From Firmicutes bacterium UBA4882 (GTDB lineage Bacteria; Bacillota; UBA4882), in NCBI GenBank assembly GCA_002399265.1, contig DHDG01000052.1:7237-24657 (forward strand): a stretch of DNA of 17,421 nucleotides. Direction: 5' to 3'. The position numbers and the translations under genes were made by a program. The notes below the pieces were generated by a model. The model was not told the DNA's origin. It did not search any database and was given only the letters and a program-made list of their open reading frames with translations. Below, one piece after another: positions 6,870 through 14,175 of the stretch (position 1 is the first letter of the stretch; each line of letters starts with the position of its first letter).

Positions 6870-8060
6870 TTATTTCGCATACTCCGTTGGATCAACAGGC
6901 GCGCCGTCGATGCGGATTTCAAAATGCAAATGCGGCCCGGTACTCAGACCGGTGCTGCCAACTTTAGAGATCGCCTGCCCTTTAACCACTTTATCCTTCG
7001 CTTTGACCAGGAGCTTATCGTTGTGGGCATACAACGAGGTAAAGCCCGCACCATGATCAATAATTACAGTATTGCCATATCCGCCTTGCCAACCAGCAGT
7101 AATTATGACGCCGCCATCAGCTGCCAGGACAGAGGTGCCTCTGCCGGCCGCCAAGTCAATGCCGGAATGGAATTTCTTCTTACCCAGGATCGGGTGCATA
7201 CGCCAGCCAAATGGCGATGATATTCTAGCCTTCACCGGCATGATGAACTTCCCTGTGCCGATCTGGGCTCCGCTGCCGCGTTTTTTCAGTTCAGCCTCAA
7301 GCTGTTTCGAGGTTTCCTCCAGTTCGTCCAGCGCGCGTTCCAATTCGCGCCGGTCTTCCTGGATCCGATTCAAATCACGTTTAGTCTGATTAACCATGCT
7401 GGCAACTTTAGTCTGTTCCTGCTGCGTACGCTTTTTGAGGGTGGCGATCCGCTCTGTTTCTCTTTGCAGCGTGCTCTTATGTTCGGCAATTTCTGCCTTC
7501 TTCTTTTCCATGTCAGCCTGTGTTTTTTCAAACAACGCTTTGTTCTCAACATCGCGGCTGATCAAGTAATTCATCAGTTCAAAGCGCACTACAAAGTCCC
7601 CGAAATCTGTAGCCGAGAAGAGCATTTCCAAATAAGATGAGGGTCCATAAAGGTAGACCGCCCGCAACCGGTTCTGCAGCGTTTTCCGGATCGACTCCAG
7701 GTTTTCACTGATAACCGTCAACTCCGCTTCAGCCTGGTTCATCATTGTCGCAACCTTATCATAGCTCAGTTGCGTCGATTTTAGCTGGCTGGTGAGACTG
7801 GCCAGATTGTTCTGCGTCTTTTGAAGCTCTTTCTGAGTGTTGGTGAGCTTTTTGAGCGTACTGCTTTCCTGCTTCTTAACATTCGATAATTTCGATTCTG
7901 TTTCATCAATTTTGCGATTAATGGTGCCCAAATCTTCCCCGGCCGCCAGGCCTCGTTCCGCCGGCCACCAGGCAATCAGCAGTCCTGCCGCTAACAGCAG
8001 GATTAGCATCACCCGCGTCCATATAGGTTTTCGCGTCTCCATGCGCACTCGTATTCGCAT
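6870..8060 (-). CDS. EnvC-like coiled-coil M23 (LytM) peptidase
   Basis: This 396-residue exported protein has a basic N-terminus with a signal sequence or anchor (about 14-40), a long coiled coil (about 44-275, many Lys/Glu/Gln heptads) and a C-terminal LytM/M23 domain (about 280-396). The architecture matches EnvC, which FtsEX recruits at the septum. The zinc ligands appear intact: HSGID (His298, Asp302) and HLH (377-379, second His at 379), with a further His346 in YAH. E. coli EnvC lacks a full set and works only as an amidase activator, so this protein may cut peptidoglycan crosslinks itself. The ATG at 8060 has AGGA and a G-run upstream; a TTG at 8066 is an alternative. It begins 15 bases after the ftsX stop, which supports a functional pair. 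Confidence 0.93.
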   Translation of the reverse strand: MRIRVRMETRKPIWTRVMLILLLAAGLLIAWWPAERGLAAGEDLGTINRKIDETESKLSNVKKQESSTLKKLTNTQKELQKTQNNLASLTSQLKSTQLSYDKVATMMNQAEAELTVISENLESIRKTLQNRLRAVYLYGPSSYLEMLFSATDFGDFVVRFELMNYLISRDVENKALFEKTQADMEKKKAEIAEHKSTLQRETERIATLKKRTQQEQTKVASMVNQTKRDLNRIQEDRRELERALDELEETSKQLEAELKKRGSGAQIGTGKFIMPVKARISSPFGWRMHPILGKKKFHSGIDLAAGRGTSVLAADGGVIITAGWQGGYGNTVIIDHGAGFTSLYAHNDKLLVKAKDKVVKGQAISKVGSTGLSTGPHLHFEIRIDGAPVDPTEYAK

Positions 8061-8075
8061 TCGCAATCCTACCCC

Positions 8076-8969
8076 CTAAGAAGCCTTTAAGAAGCGTTTC
8101 ACTGAAATCAGGCTTCCAATTAATCCAAAGGCAGCGCCCACCCCGATTAGGATCCATGTCAGATGGAGTTGAACACTGTCGTAAGTGACCAAATGTAGAA
8201 AAGAGGCCACATTGACCAGTTTACGTTCCAGGAAGTAATAGCCCCGCGAAAGCAACAGCGCGGCCAGCAGCGAACCGATAATGCCAATCAATAATCCTTC
8301 GAAAATGTATGGCCAGCGGATGTACCAATCGGTAGCCCCTACCAGACTCATAATTTCAATTTCACGCCGGCGGGCAAAAACAGTCAGCCGGATGGTATTG
8401 GTGATAATTAAGAGCGTGGCAAAGCCGACTAGCAGGAGTACAATAATTCCGCCAATAAAAGCTATTTTGGATACAGTTCGCACTTGAGAATAAAACTCCT
8501 GCCCATAAAGGACTTCTTCGACACTGGAGAGGCTCAGCAATCCCGTAACCAGTTTTTCGGCATCGGCATCGCTGTTCAGACTAACTTCGAATTCCTCCGG
8601 GAGAAACTCTTCATCTCCGTCTCGAAAAACGCCTTCTTCAATGCCAAAAATGCCTTCCAGCCGCATTAAACCTTCTTGTTTGGAGATGAATTGATAGCTT
8701 TCCACACCTGCTTGTCTTTGCAGCCAGAAGCGAACTTGTTCGGTAGCGTCGAAATTCACATCCTCTTTGAGCAGCACCCGAATCTTGGTGCTCTGCAAAG
8801 CCATGTCCGCCATGTGATTGAGATTTAATGCCAGCAGGGAAACGCCTCCCAAAACAAGAAGAGATACGAGTACAGTACCTATTGATGCCAAACTCATCAG
8901 ACTGTTGCGGGCTAAATTGCCCCAACCTTCCTTAAAGCAATGAAACAGAGTTTTAGCTTTCAATGTCAT
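8076..8969 (-). CDS. ftsX: Cell division ABC transporter permease FtsX
   Basis: FtsX is the membrane half of FtsEX, which couples ATP hydrolysis inside the cell to activation of wall hydrolases outside. The 297 residues show one N-terminal helix (about 25-49), a large extracellular loop (about 50-165) that in homologues binds the hydrolase partner, and three C-terminal helices (about 169-192, 221-241, 269-291). The cytoplasmic block FARRREIEIMSLVGAT (198-213) is typical of the family. I chose the ATG at 8969 since GAGAGGGG lies just upstream and the length then fits the family; an ATG at 8987 would add six residues. It overlaps the end of ftsE by 17 bases, indicating translational coupling. 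Confidence 0.95.
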   Translation of the reverse strand: MTLKAKTLFHCFKEGWGNLARNSLMSLASIGTVLVSLLVLGGVSLLALNLNHMADMALQSTKIRVLLKEDVNFDATEQVRFWLQRQAGVESYQFISKQEGLMRLEGIFGIEEGVFRDGDEEFLPEEFEVSLNSDADAEKLVTGLLSLSSVEEVLYGQEFYSQVRTVSKIAFIGGIIVLLLVGFATLLIITNTIRLTVFARRREIEIMSLVGATDWYIRWPYIFEGLLIGIIGSLLAALLLSRGYYFLERKLVNVASFLHLVTYDSVQLHLTWILIGVGAAFGLIGSLISVKRFLKAS

Positions 8970-9648
8970 ACGCCCCTCTCTGTTCATCCCGGATGATTTT
9001 TCCGTGTTCCATAGCGATCACGCGGCGGCGCATGCGATTGACGATATCTTTATTGTGAGTGGCCATCAATACTGTAGTACCACGACGGTTAATCTCAACC
9101 AACAGGTCCATAATGCCCCAGGAAGTATCCGGATCGAGGTTCCCAGTTGGCTCATCGGCCATCAGGATAATCGGACGATTAACAATGGCTCTGGCTAAGG
9201 ATACACGCTGTTGCTCACCGCCTGATAGTTCATGCGGGTAGGCTTTGCCTTTATCACGCAGACCAACCAATTCAAGCACAGCCGGCACCTGGCGCAGGAC
9301 TTCGCGGCGGGAGGCCTCGACGACTTCCAGCGCAAAGGCAATATTCTCAAACGTCGTTTTGTTGGACAGCAGTTTGAAATCCTGATATATCATGCCGACA
9401 TTGCGGCGGAAAATTGGCACCTCGCCCTTTTTGAGATCAGGCACACTTTTGCGGCCGACCCAGACCTCGCCAGATGACGGCAGTTCTTTGCGGTTAACCA
9501 ATTTAAACAGCGTCGATTTTCCGGCCCCGCTCGGACCAACTATGAAAACCAACTCGCCCTTATCAACGGTAAGATTAATGCTTGATAAAGCTACTGTACC
9601 ATTGTGATAAACTTTGGACACACTTCTCATACGCAGCATAGCATTCAA
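8953..9648 (-). CDS. ftsE: Cell division ABC transporter ATPase FtsE
   Basis: FtsE is the ATPase half of FtsEX. The 231 residues carry a Walker A (GPSGAGKST, 38-46), a Q-loop Gln (Q89), the ABC signature LSGGEQQR (141-148), a Walker B (ILMADE, 161-166) and an H-loop His (H198 in ATHNK). The block GNLDPDTS (169-176) is typical of FtsE. The start is TTG at 9648, with AGGAGG 8 bases upstream; an ATG at 9639 would be too far from it. It is the first gene of the minus-strand operon, with a promoter candidate about 170 bases upstream, and diverges from the penicillin-binding protein gene. Confidence 0.96.
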   Translation of the reverse strand: MNAMLRMRSVSKVYHNGTVALSSINLTVDKGELVFIVGPSGAGKSTLFKLVNRKELPSSGEVWVGRKSVPDLKKGEVPIFRRNVGMIYQDFKLLSNKTTFENIAFALEVVEASRREVLRQVPAVLELVGLRDKGKAYPHELSGGEQQRVSLARAIVNRPIILMADEPTGNLDPDTSWGIMDLLVEINRRGTTVLMATHNKDIVNRMRRRVIAMEHGKIIRDEQRGAYDIES

Positions 9649-9685
9649 ACTTTTGGCCTCCTGCAGATGATTATCGCTGTCGCCC

Positions 9686-9713
9686 GCGCATGCCGCAAAT
9701 GATGCGGATGCGC
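9686..9713. promoter_or_regulatory. Strong hairpin in the ftsE leader
   Basis: GCGCAT (9686-9691) pairs with ATGCGC (9708-9713), and CCGCA (9693-9697) pairs with TGCGG (9703-9707), with one bulged base (9692) and a 5-base loop. The 11-bp stem lies in the untranslated leader expected for ftsE mRNA, about 38 bases before the start codon. No T-run follows on the minus strand, so it is not a normal terminator. It could stabilise the message or bind a protein. Confidence 0.6.
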
Positions 9714-10005
9714 TTCATTCAGATTTTTTTCGACGTATTCCGAGGGAATCCTGCAAGAAAATGGCGTCAGGCTGGGAATCAATGCCCTGCTCCGCCATTA
9801 AGAACCACTTATTCGATATATATTAAACTCATCGGCGGAAAGGTCAAAGTTTTTCATCACAGATTGATGTCCAGGCAAAAGTTTTGCACAACATTGTGTT
9901 TTTAGCAAGGAAAAGGAACGTTCAGGGTAAAATGGTAATAAGAATTGGTGAAGTCTAAATATGGCGTTGTTTTAAATTGCGCTGTCTTTTGGGAGGATCG
10001 AGGGC
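9714..10005. other. Divergent control region between ftsE and the PBP gene
   Basis: The whole gap, 9649-10005, holds the ftsE leader hairpin and its promoter candidate. On the plus side there is a strong GGAGG (9992-9996) 9 bases before the PBP start. I found AT-rich patches (for example TAAAAT near 9930) but no plus-strand -35/-10 pair I would defend, and no gene in the gap. Confidence 0.5.
9820..9847 (-). promoter_or_regulatory. Sigma-A type promoter for the ftsE operon
   Basis: On the minus strand TTGACC (9842-9847, 5 of 6 matches) and TAATAT (9820-9825, 4 of 6) are separated by 16 bases. Transcription would start near 9812, giving a leader of about 165 bases that contains the hairpin at 9686-9713. 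Confidence 0.55.
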
Positions 10006-12345
10006 ATGGATTCTCAAACTGATCATGGTAGCAGCGAGCGTTGGGCTGATCGTAGACGCAATGGTAGTGATCGGCTTTCTCAAGCCAGAGCCTTTCTGCG
10101 CAAATATCGACGCTACTTGCCGATAGTTCTTCCAGGTTTATTTGTTTTTATCTTCTTCGTGGCTTTGGCGCTGTTTTCACTGCCAACTCCCTATTATCCC
10201 GGCAGCAGTCAGGTTTTTGATCAGGGCGGTGCCTTCTATGCCCAGCTTGGGACAGAGATTTTTCAGCCTGTCGACCTTGCGGAAATTCCCCAGTCATTCA
10301 TCAGCGCAGTGATCTCTGCGGAGGACGATCGCTTTTACGAACATGCCGGTATCGATCTGCGCGCCTTGATCCGCGCGTTATGGTATGACGTCCGGAACCG
10401 GAGTCTCGGGCAGGGTGGCAGCACAATCACGATGCAGGTAGCAAAAAACCTCTATCTGCCTTTCGATAAGACGATCGTTCGCAAGCTTACTGAAATGTTT
10501 TACGCTCTGAAGCTGGAACGGGTTTATTCTAAGAATGAAATTCTGGAGATGTATCTGAACCGGGTTTTCTTTGGCCATGGGACCTACGGCGTGGGTGCCG
10601 CTGCCCATTTCTATTTTGGCAAAAAGCCTGCGCAGCTGACTTTATCAGAGTCGGCGCTGCTGGCTGGCATTCTGCCTGGTCCGGAGATCTATTCGCCCTA
10701 CCGCAATATGGAAGATGCCACCAGGCGGCGCAATCTCATCTTGAATCGGATGGTGGAGCTGGAGCAGATCACGTCCGAAGCGGCTGATCAGGCCAAGAAA
10801 GAGTCGATCAAGCTGGCCGGCATGAAAGTTCCGAACCGCCCGGCACCCTATTTTATGGACTACATTTATCAGGAGATCGTGGCGTGTTTTCCAGACGGCG
10901 AAACCTGGCTGCAGCAAGGCGGACTCAAAATCTATACCACCCTTGATCCTCAGGCGCAGCAAGCCGCGGAATTTGCGTTGAAGACTGGCTATAAGACAAA
11001 GCAATGGAAAGAAAGCGGTGTCACTCAGCCTCAGGGAGCTATTGTGGCCCTTGCGCCAGAGAGCGGCGCAATCAAGGCCATGGTCGGAGGCTTAAATTAC
11101 CAGGAAACGCAATTTAACCGGATTACTTCCGCCAAGCGCCAACCCGGTTCGGCTTTTAAGCCGTTTGTTTACGGAACCGCGCTTGAAAACGGGTTGACCG
11201 CTGCCACCCTGATGTCGATTGAGCCCAAAAGTTATCAAAACGGCAGTGGCATCTACACCCCGACGGATTCACATGAATTTGACAGCGAAATGCTGACCGC
11301 CCGGGAAGCTTTGGCCTGCTCGAGCAATGTGGTCGCTGTTGAATTGGGCTACCGGCTGGGCCCGGAAAGTGTGGCTTCCTTTGCTGCCCGCCTGGGCATT
11401 ACTGCCGAGCTGGAACCTAACTTGTCACTGCCCCTAGGCACCTCTGAGCTGACCCCGCTGGAGCTTGCTGCGGCCTATGCGGCGCTGGCTAATGGGGGCG
11501 GAAAGGTGCAGCCGTTCTGCGTGACCCGCATTGAGACTATCGAAGGCAAAGTACTGGCTGAGCAGAAACCCAAACGGGAACAAGTTTTAGACGCACGCAT
11601 TGCCTATATCGTGACCGATATGCTGCGCGATGTCATCAAAGGCAATGGCACCGCCGGCCACCTCAACGGTCGTCCGGGACGTCCGGCTGCCGGAAAAACG
11701 GGCACTTCCCAAAACAACAAAGACGCCTGGTTTGTGGGATATACGCCGAACCTTGTCGGACTTGTTTATCTTGGCCCGGATCGCGGACAGAAGGGTCTGC
11801 CGGCTGGGGCGGGTGCCTTGGCAGCGCCGGTATGGGCTACGTTTATGGAGAAGGCGCTGGTTGGGGTACCACCGGTGGATTTCACCAAACCGGCCGGGCT
11901 CGTTGAACGTGCCATTTGTGACGTAACAAGTCTGCTCGCCACGGCTGTCTGCCCCAATCATGCGGAATACTTCGTCGCCGGTACTGATCCGACCGTATTT
12001 TGCCGGGTACACCGCGAACTACATATCACGATTTGCCGCAAAAGCGGGCTACCGGCAGGCGCGAGCTGTAAAGATACCGAAGTGCGTATTTTTGACGCTG
12101 AACACCGGCCGACCGGACAGTGCCGCCGGTGTTCAGCGTGGGATAACTTCTGGAAGTGGCTGACCGGGAAATCCGATACGAAGTCGGATTCTGGGTCCGG
12201 AGCCGGTGGTGGGACCGGAGGTGGCACCGGCGGCGGAGCGAATGACCGGGACAATCAAAGCCAGATTGGTGACGATGGTCCAACTGGTAATGATCAGAGC
12301 AAAGAACGGCAACAGTCGCCGTTGCGCAAGCTTTTCTCTCCATAA
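10006..12345 (+). CDS. Class A penicillin-binding protein (PBP1A family)
   Basis: This 779-residue bifunctional wall synthase polymerises lipid II and crosslinks peptides outside the membrane. It has a basic cytoplasmic tail, one membrane helix (about 38-60), a GT51 transglycosylase domain (about 70-265; catalytic Glu106 in SAEDDRFYEH, plus QGGSTITMQ at 136-144) and a transpeptidase domain (about 340-620) with all three motifs: SAFK (Ser382), SSN (439-441) and KTG (564-566). After this comes a tail with seven Cys (638, 649, 666, 677, 688, 706, 709) and then a Gly/Thr-rich, polar end. GGAGG 9 bases before the ATG supports the start. It diverges from the ftsE operon, consistent with a shared role in growth or septation. 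The Cys tail may form disulfides outside the cell, by inference. Confidence 0.95.
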   Translation: MDSQTDHGSSERWADRRRNGSDRLSQARAFLRKYRRYLPIVLPGLFVFIFFVALALFSLPTPYYPGSSQVFDQGGAFYAQLGTEIFQPVDLAEIPQSFISAVISAEDDRFYEHAGIDLRALIRALWYDVRNRSLGQGGSTITMQVAKNLYLPFDKTIVRKLTEMFYALKLERVYSKNEILEMYLNRVFFGHGTYGVGAAAHFYFGKKPAQLTLSESALLAGILPGPEIYSPYRNMEDATRRRNLILNRMVELEQITSEAADQAKKESIKLAGMKVPNRPAPYFMDYIYQEIVACFPDGETWLQQGGLKIYTTLDPQAQQAAEFALKTGYKTKQWKESGVTQPQGAIVALAPESGAIKAMVGGLNYQETQFNRITSAKRQPGSAFKPFVYGTALENGLTAATLMSIEPKSYQNGSGIYTPTDSHEFDSEMLTAREALACSSNVVAVELGYRLGPESVASFAARLGITAELEPNLSLPLGTSELTPLELAAAYAALANGGGKVQPFCVTRIETIEGKVLAEQKPKREQVLDARIAYIVTDMLRDVIKGNGTAGHLNGRPGRPAAGKTGTSQNNKDAWFVGYTPNLVGLVYLGPDRGQKGLPAGAGALAAPVWATFMEKALVGVPPVDFTKPAGLVERAICDVTSLLATAVCPNHAEYFVAGTDPTVFCRVHRELHITICRKSGLPAGASCKDTEVRIFDAEHRPTGQCRRCSAWDNFWKWLTGKSDTKSDSGSGAGGGTGGGTGGGANDRDNQSQIGDDGPTGNDQSKERQQSPLRKLFSP
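12095..12139. repeat. Perfect 15-bp inverted repeat inside the PBP gene
   Basis: ACGCTGAACACCGGC (12095-12109) is the exact reverse complement of 12125-12139, with a 15-base spacer. It falls in the coding sequence for the Cys-rich tail (about residues 697-712, including the CRRC motif). Such a long perfect arm inside a gene is unusual. It may act as an RNA hairpin or mark a small palindromic insertion read in frame. Confidence 0.85.
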
Positions 12346-12356
12346 GGGAGAGCGGA

Positions 12357-12405
12357 GACGCGGGAAGGGGAGACGCAGGGGGCCATCCCCGCGTTTCCCC
12401 GCGTC
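12357..12405. terminator. Long hairpin between convergent genes
   Basis: GGGGAGACGC (12367-12376) pairs with GCGTTTCCCC (12391-12400) with one G-T pair, and GACGC (12357-12361) pairs with GCGTC (12401-12405) around a bulge. GGGG and CCCC can extend the stem inward. It starts 12 bases after the PBP stop and ends 10 bases before the stop of the minus-strand gene, so it may serve both. The T-run is short (TTT on the plus strand), so termination efficiency is uncertain. Confidence 0.6.
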
Positions 12406-12415
12406 TTTCATGCGC

Positions 12416-12820
12416 TTACTTATAATAGTAAAGATTCAGGTCATACTTTTCTTTGCATTCTTTCAGGAATTCCTCACGACAATTGCATCCGGAACCGGCA
12501 CACTCACAAACCCGGGCCCCGACCCGCGCCATCATCCATAAGCGCAGCCGATCATATTCATCTTTAGCCTTCTTATACCAGGTCGCCACGATCAAGCCTG
12601 CCGATGAAGCCGTGATCCCGACCGCCAGCGCCGGACCATAAAATGGGGTTAAAGCCGATTCTATGGCTGCCACCGCTCCAAACATCTGCTCTATGGCAAC
12701 CCATAGACTTAGCGCCCCTATTGATATGCAGGCCACCATCGCCCATCCCCAGCGCCACTTTTCACGCTTCTTTTTGAGAGCCTGATCTCTGATTACGAGC
12801 ATAGATTTTGTGATATGCAT
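12416..12820 (-). CDS. Small two-helix membrane protein with CxCx4CxC tail
   Basis: I do not recognise a family for this 134-residue protein. It has a basic N-terminus (KKKREKWRW, 17-25), two membrane helices (about 26-46 and 60-81) and then a charged helix and a Cys cluster, CECAGSGCNC (105-114), followed by Cys122. Positive charges before helix 1 and after helix 2 (WYKKAK) suggest both ends are cytoplasmic, so the Cys cluster would face the cytosol and might bind a metal. The ATG at 12820 has GGAGG about 10 bases upstream, which supports a real gene. It converges with the PBP gene. No function can be assigned. Confidence 0.72.
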   Translation of the reverse strand: MHITKSMLVIRDQALKKKREKWRWGWAMVACISIGALSLWVAIEQMFGAVAAIESALTPFYGPALAVGITASSAGLIVATWYKKAKDEYDRLRLWMMARVGARVCECAGSGCNCREEFLKECKEKYDLNLYYYK

Positions 12821-12918
12821 GCATGGGCCACCTCCGCTGCCAGATAAATGGGCGTCCCCTAACGTGCCTAATCAAATCAGATCGTACGCCCTGAGTAGAT
12901 AGGTATGTCCCAGACAAT

Positions 12919-12954
12919 AAAAAAAGAAGCGGTGCATCCGCGAATGCATCCGCT
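12919..12954 (-). terminator. Intrinsic terminator after the DUF1648-type gene
   Basis: On the minus strand AGCGG pairs with CCGCT and TGCA with TGCA (12928-12936 with 12945-12954, one bulge) around an 8-base loop. TCTTTTTTTATT follows. It lies about 35 bases past the stop of the gene at 12988-13956. Confidence 0.88.
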
Positions 12955-12960
12955 ACCGCC

Positions 12961-12986
12961 GCTAGACTAAGCCGCTACACTAAGCC
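12961..12986. repeat. 13-bp tandem duplication
   Basis: GCTAGACTAAGCC (12961-12973) is followed at once by GCTACACTAAGCC (12974-12986), with one mismatch. It sits between the terminator and the stop codon of the adjacent minus-strand gene, and probably reflects local slippage. Confidence 0.7.
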
Positions 12987-12987
12987 A

Positions 12988-13956
12988 TTAGATTAAATTG
13001 ATCTTCCCAATCCATCCTCCCAGAATACTGATAAACAAAACCTGCAGCAATAGCCCAACCGCTGCGGAAATGTACAGTATTTTGCGGTTCTTGCCATGTT
13101 GTGTAAAGCCCATCACCAACGGCAGGGCCGCCGTAAGGGCACCGACTGCCGGCAGCATATAGAGCTCTTCCCGGTTTCCGTAGCGGTTAACGTTGCCGGC
13201 GAGATCCCAGTGCGCCGGAATCTTCTCTGGCAGCGTCGGCATCAATCGGGTGAGATAGATAAAGACCACCGCTAATAGTGCGACGTTTGCCAAGACTAGT
13301 GCAATGGCTATTGGATCCCGAAAAAAAGACATCGGCTGCCTGAACCGGATTGCGTCCGCTGCCGCTGTGGATCCGGCCAGGTGGACGCGGCCAGCCATTC
13401 GATGAGATGTCGGCATCAGCGCTGGCGTCAGCGCCGGGGCCAGTGCCAACGCCATCGTTTCATGCAGGACAGCCAAAAATGCGTCAGTATCATCCGGTGA
13501 GATCAAATAGGTTTGGGCTGTGGTTCGCAGGAGGACTATATCTCCTCTGAGCCTGGTGGAATACACCTCGACCTGCCCGTACCCGCGAAAACGAAATAAC
13601 CCAAAATGACAGCCCGGCCAGCTGCCCCCAAAAGTACGTAGTCCAACCAACGGACCTTCAACCTTACGCGCCTCCAAGATCGCCGTCATTGGAATGGTAT
13701 AGCGCACCGTTCCCCAGTTCAATGTGACGGAGTCTGCATCAATTTGATAGCGCATTGTTTTCAGGGCATAAAGAAAATAAAGGAATAAGGCGAGCAAAAA
13801 CGAGAAAACAATCAGGACTATTGACAGCAGAGAACCATCAACGTGTGTTTTGCGCAACGCTACAAGGATAGCACCTAATGGCGCGACAATTAAAATCAGC
13901 AGCATTATCCCCCAGATAAAGCCGTTTTTTTTGGATGGGTAATAAACCTGCGTCAT
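12988..13956 (-). CDS. Membrane protein with PH-like and DUF1648-type regions
   Basis: This 322-residue protein has two N-terminal helices (about 13-34 and 43-64), a soluble beta-rich part (about 68-165) resembling the bacterial PH-like domain of such proteins, and a C-terminal part with three helices (about 214-235, 266-285, 294-314). Between the first two of these lies LPEKIPAHWDLAGNVNRYG (242-260), the hallmark of DUF1648, a family of unknown role often found in membrane proteins near regulators such as SdpI. An Ala/Leu/Pro-rich low-complexity segment (168-183) links the halves. The ATG is preceded by GGGGGAG at 6 bases. A promoter candidate lies upstream and a terminator downstream, so it is probably a single-gene unit. 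A role in sensing or immunity is only a guess from the DUF1648 group. Confidence 0.8.
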   Translation of the reverse strand: MTQVYYPSKKNGFIWGIMLLILIVAPLGAILVALRKTHVDGSLLSIVLIVFSFLLALFLYFLYALKTMRYQIDADSVTLNWGTVRYTIPMTAILEARKVEGPLVGLRTFGGSWPGCHFGLFRFRGYGQVEVYSTRLRGDIVLLRTTAQTYLISPDDTDAFLAVLHETMALALAPALTPALMPTSHRMAGRVHLAGSTAAADAIRFRQPMSFFRDPIAIALVLANVALLAVVFIYLTRLMPTLPEKIPAHWDLAGNVNRYGNREELYMLPAVGALTAALPLVMGFTQHGKNRKILYISAAVGLLLQVLFISILGGWIGKINLI

Positions 13957-14027
13957 AGCTAACTCCCCCGTTGCCCAAAAACCAGAATGGGCCGATGATA
14001 CTCAGTTTACTTTATTAATACGTACCA

Positions 14028-14056
14028 ATCCTATTGAATGTTTCAGTCTGATTCAA
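14028..14056 (-). promoter_or_regulatory. Possible sigma-A promoter for the DUF1648-type gene
   Basis: On the minus strand TTGAAT (14051-14056) and TAGGAT (14028-14033) are separated by 17 bases, about 72 bases before the start codon. Each box matches 4 of 6 consensus bases. The -10 is identical to that of the transketolase promoter candidate. Confidence 0.45.
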
Positions 14057-14175
14057 AACATATTCGCATAATCCAAACTGGCACATCAAAAAACAGGTAC
14101 ATCATAAAATAATGTCGAAACTTTGCGCAGAATCGATTTGCCGAGCATGCACTTGGATGAAGGAGGAGTTGTTTA

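Noticed and set aside
9910..10005. Plus-strand promoter for the PBP gene
   Set aside because: TAAAAT and TAATAA boxes occur, but none has a -35 box at 16-18 bases that I would trust.
12928..12986. Cluster of short repeats resembling a CRISPR start
   Set aside because: It resolves into one terminator hairpin and a 13-bp tandem duplication; there are no regularly spaced repeats with unique spacers.
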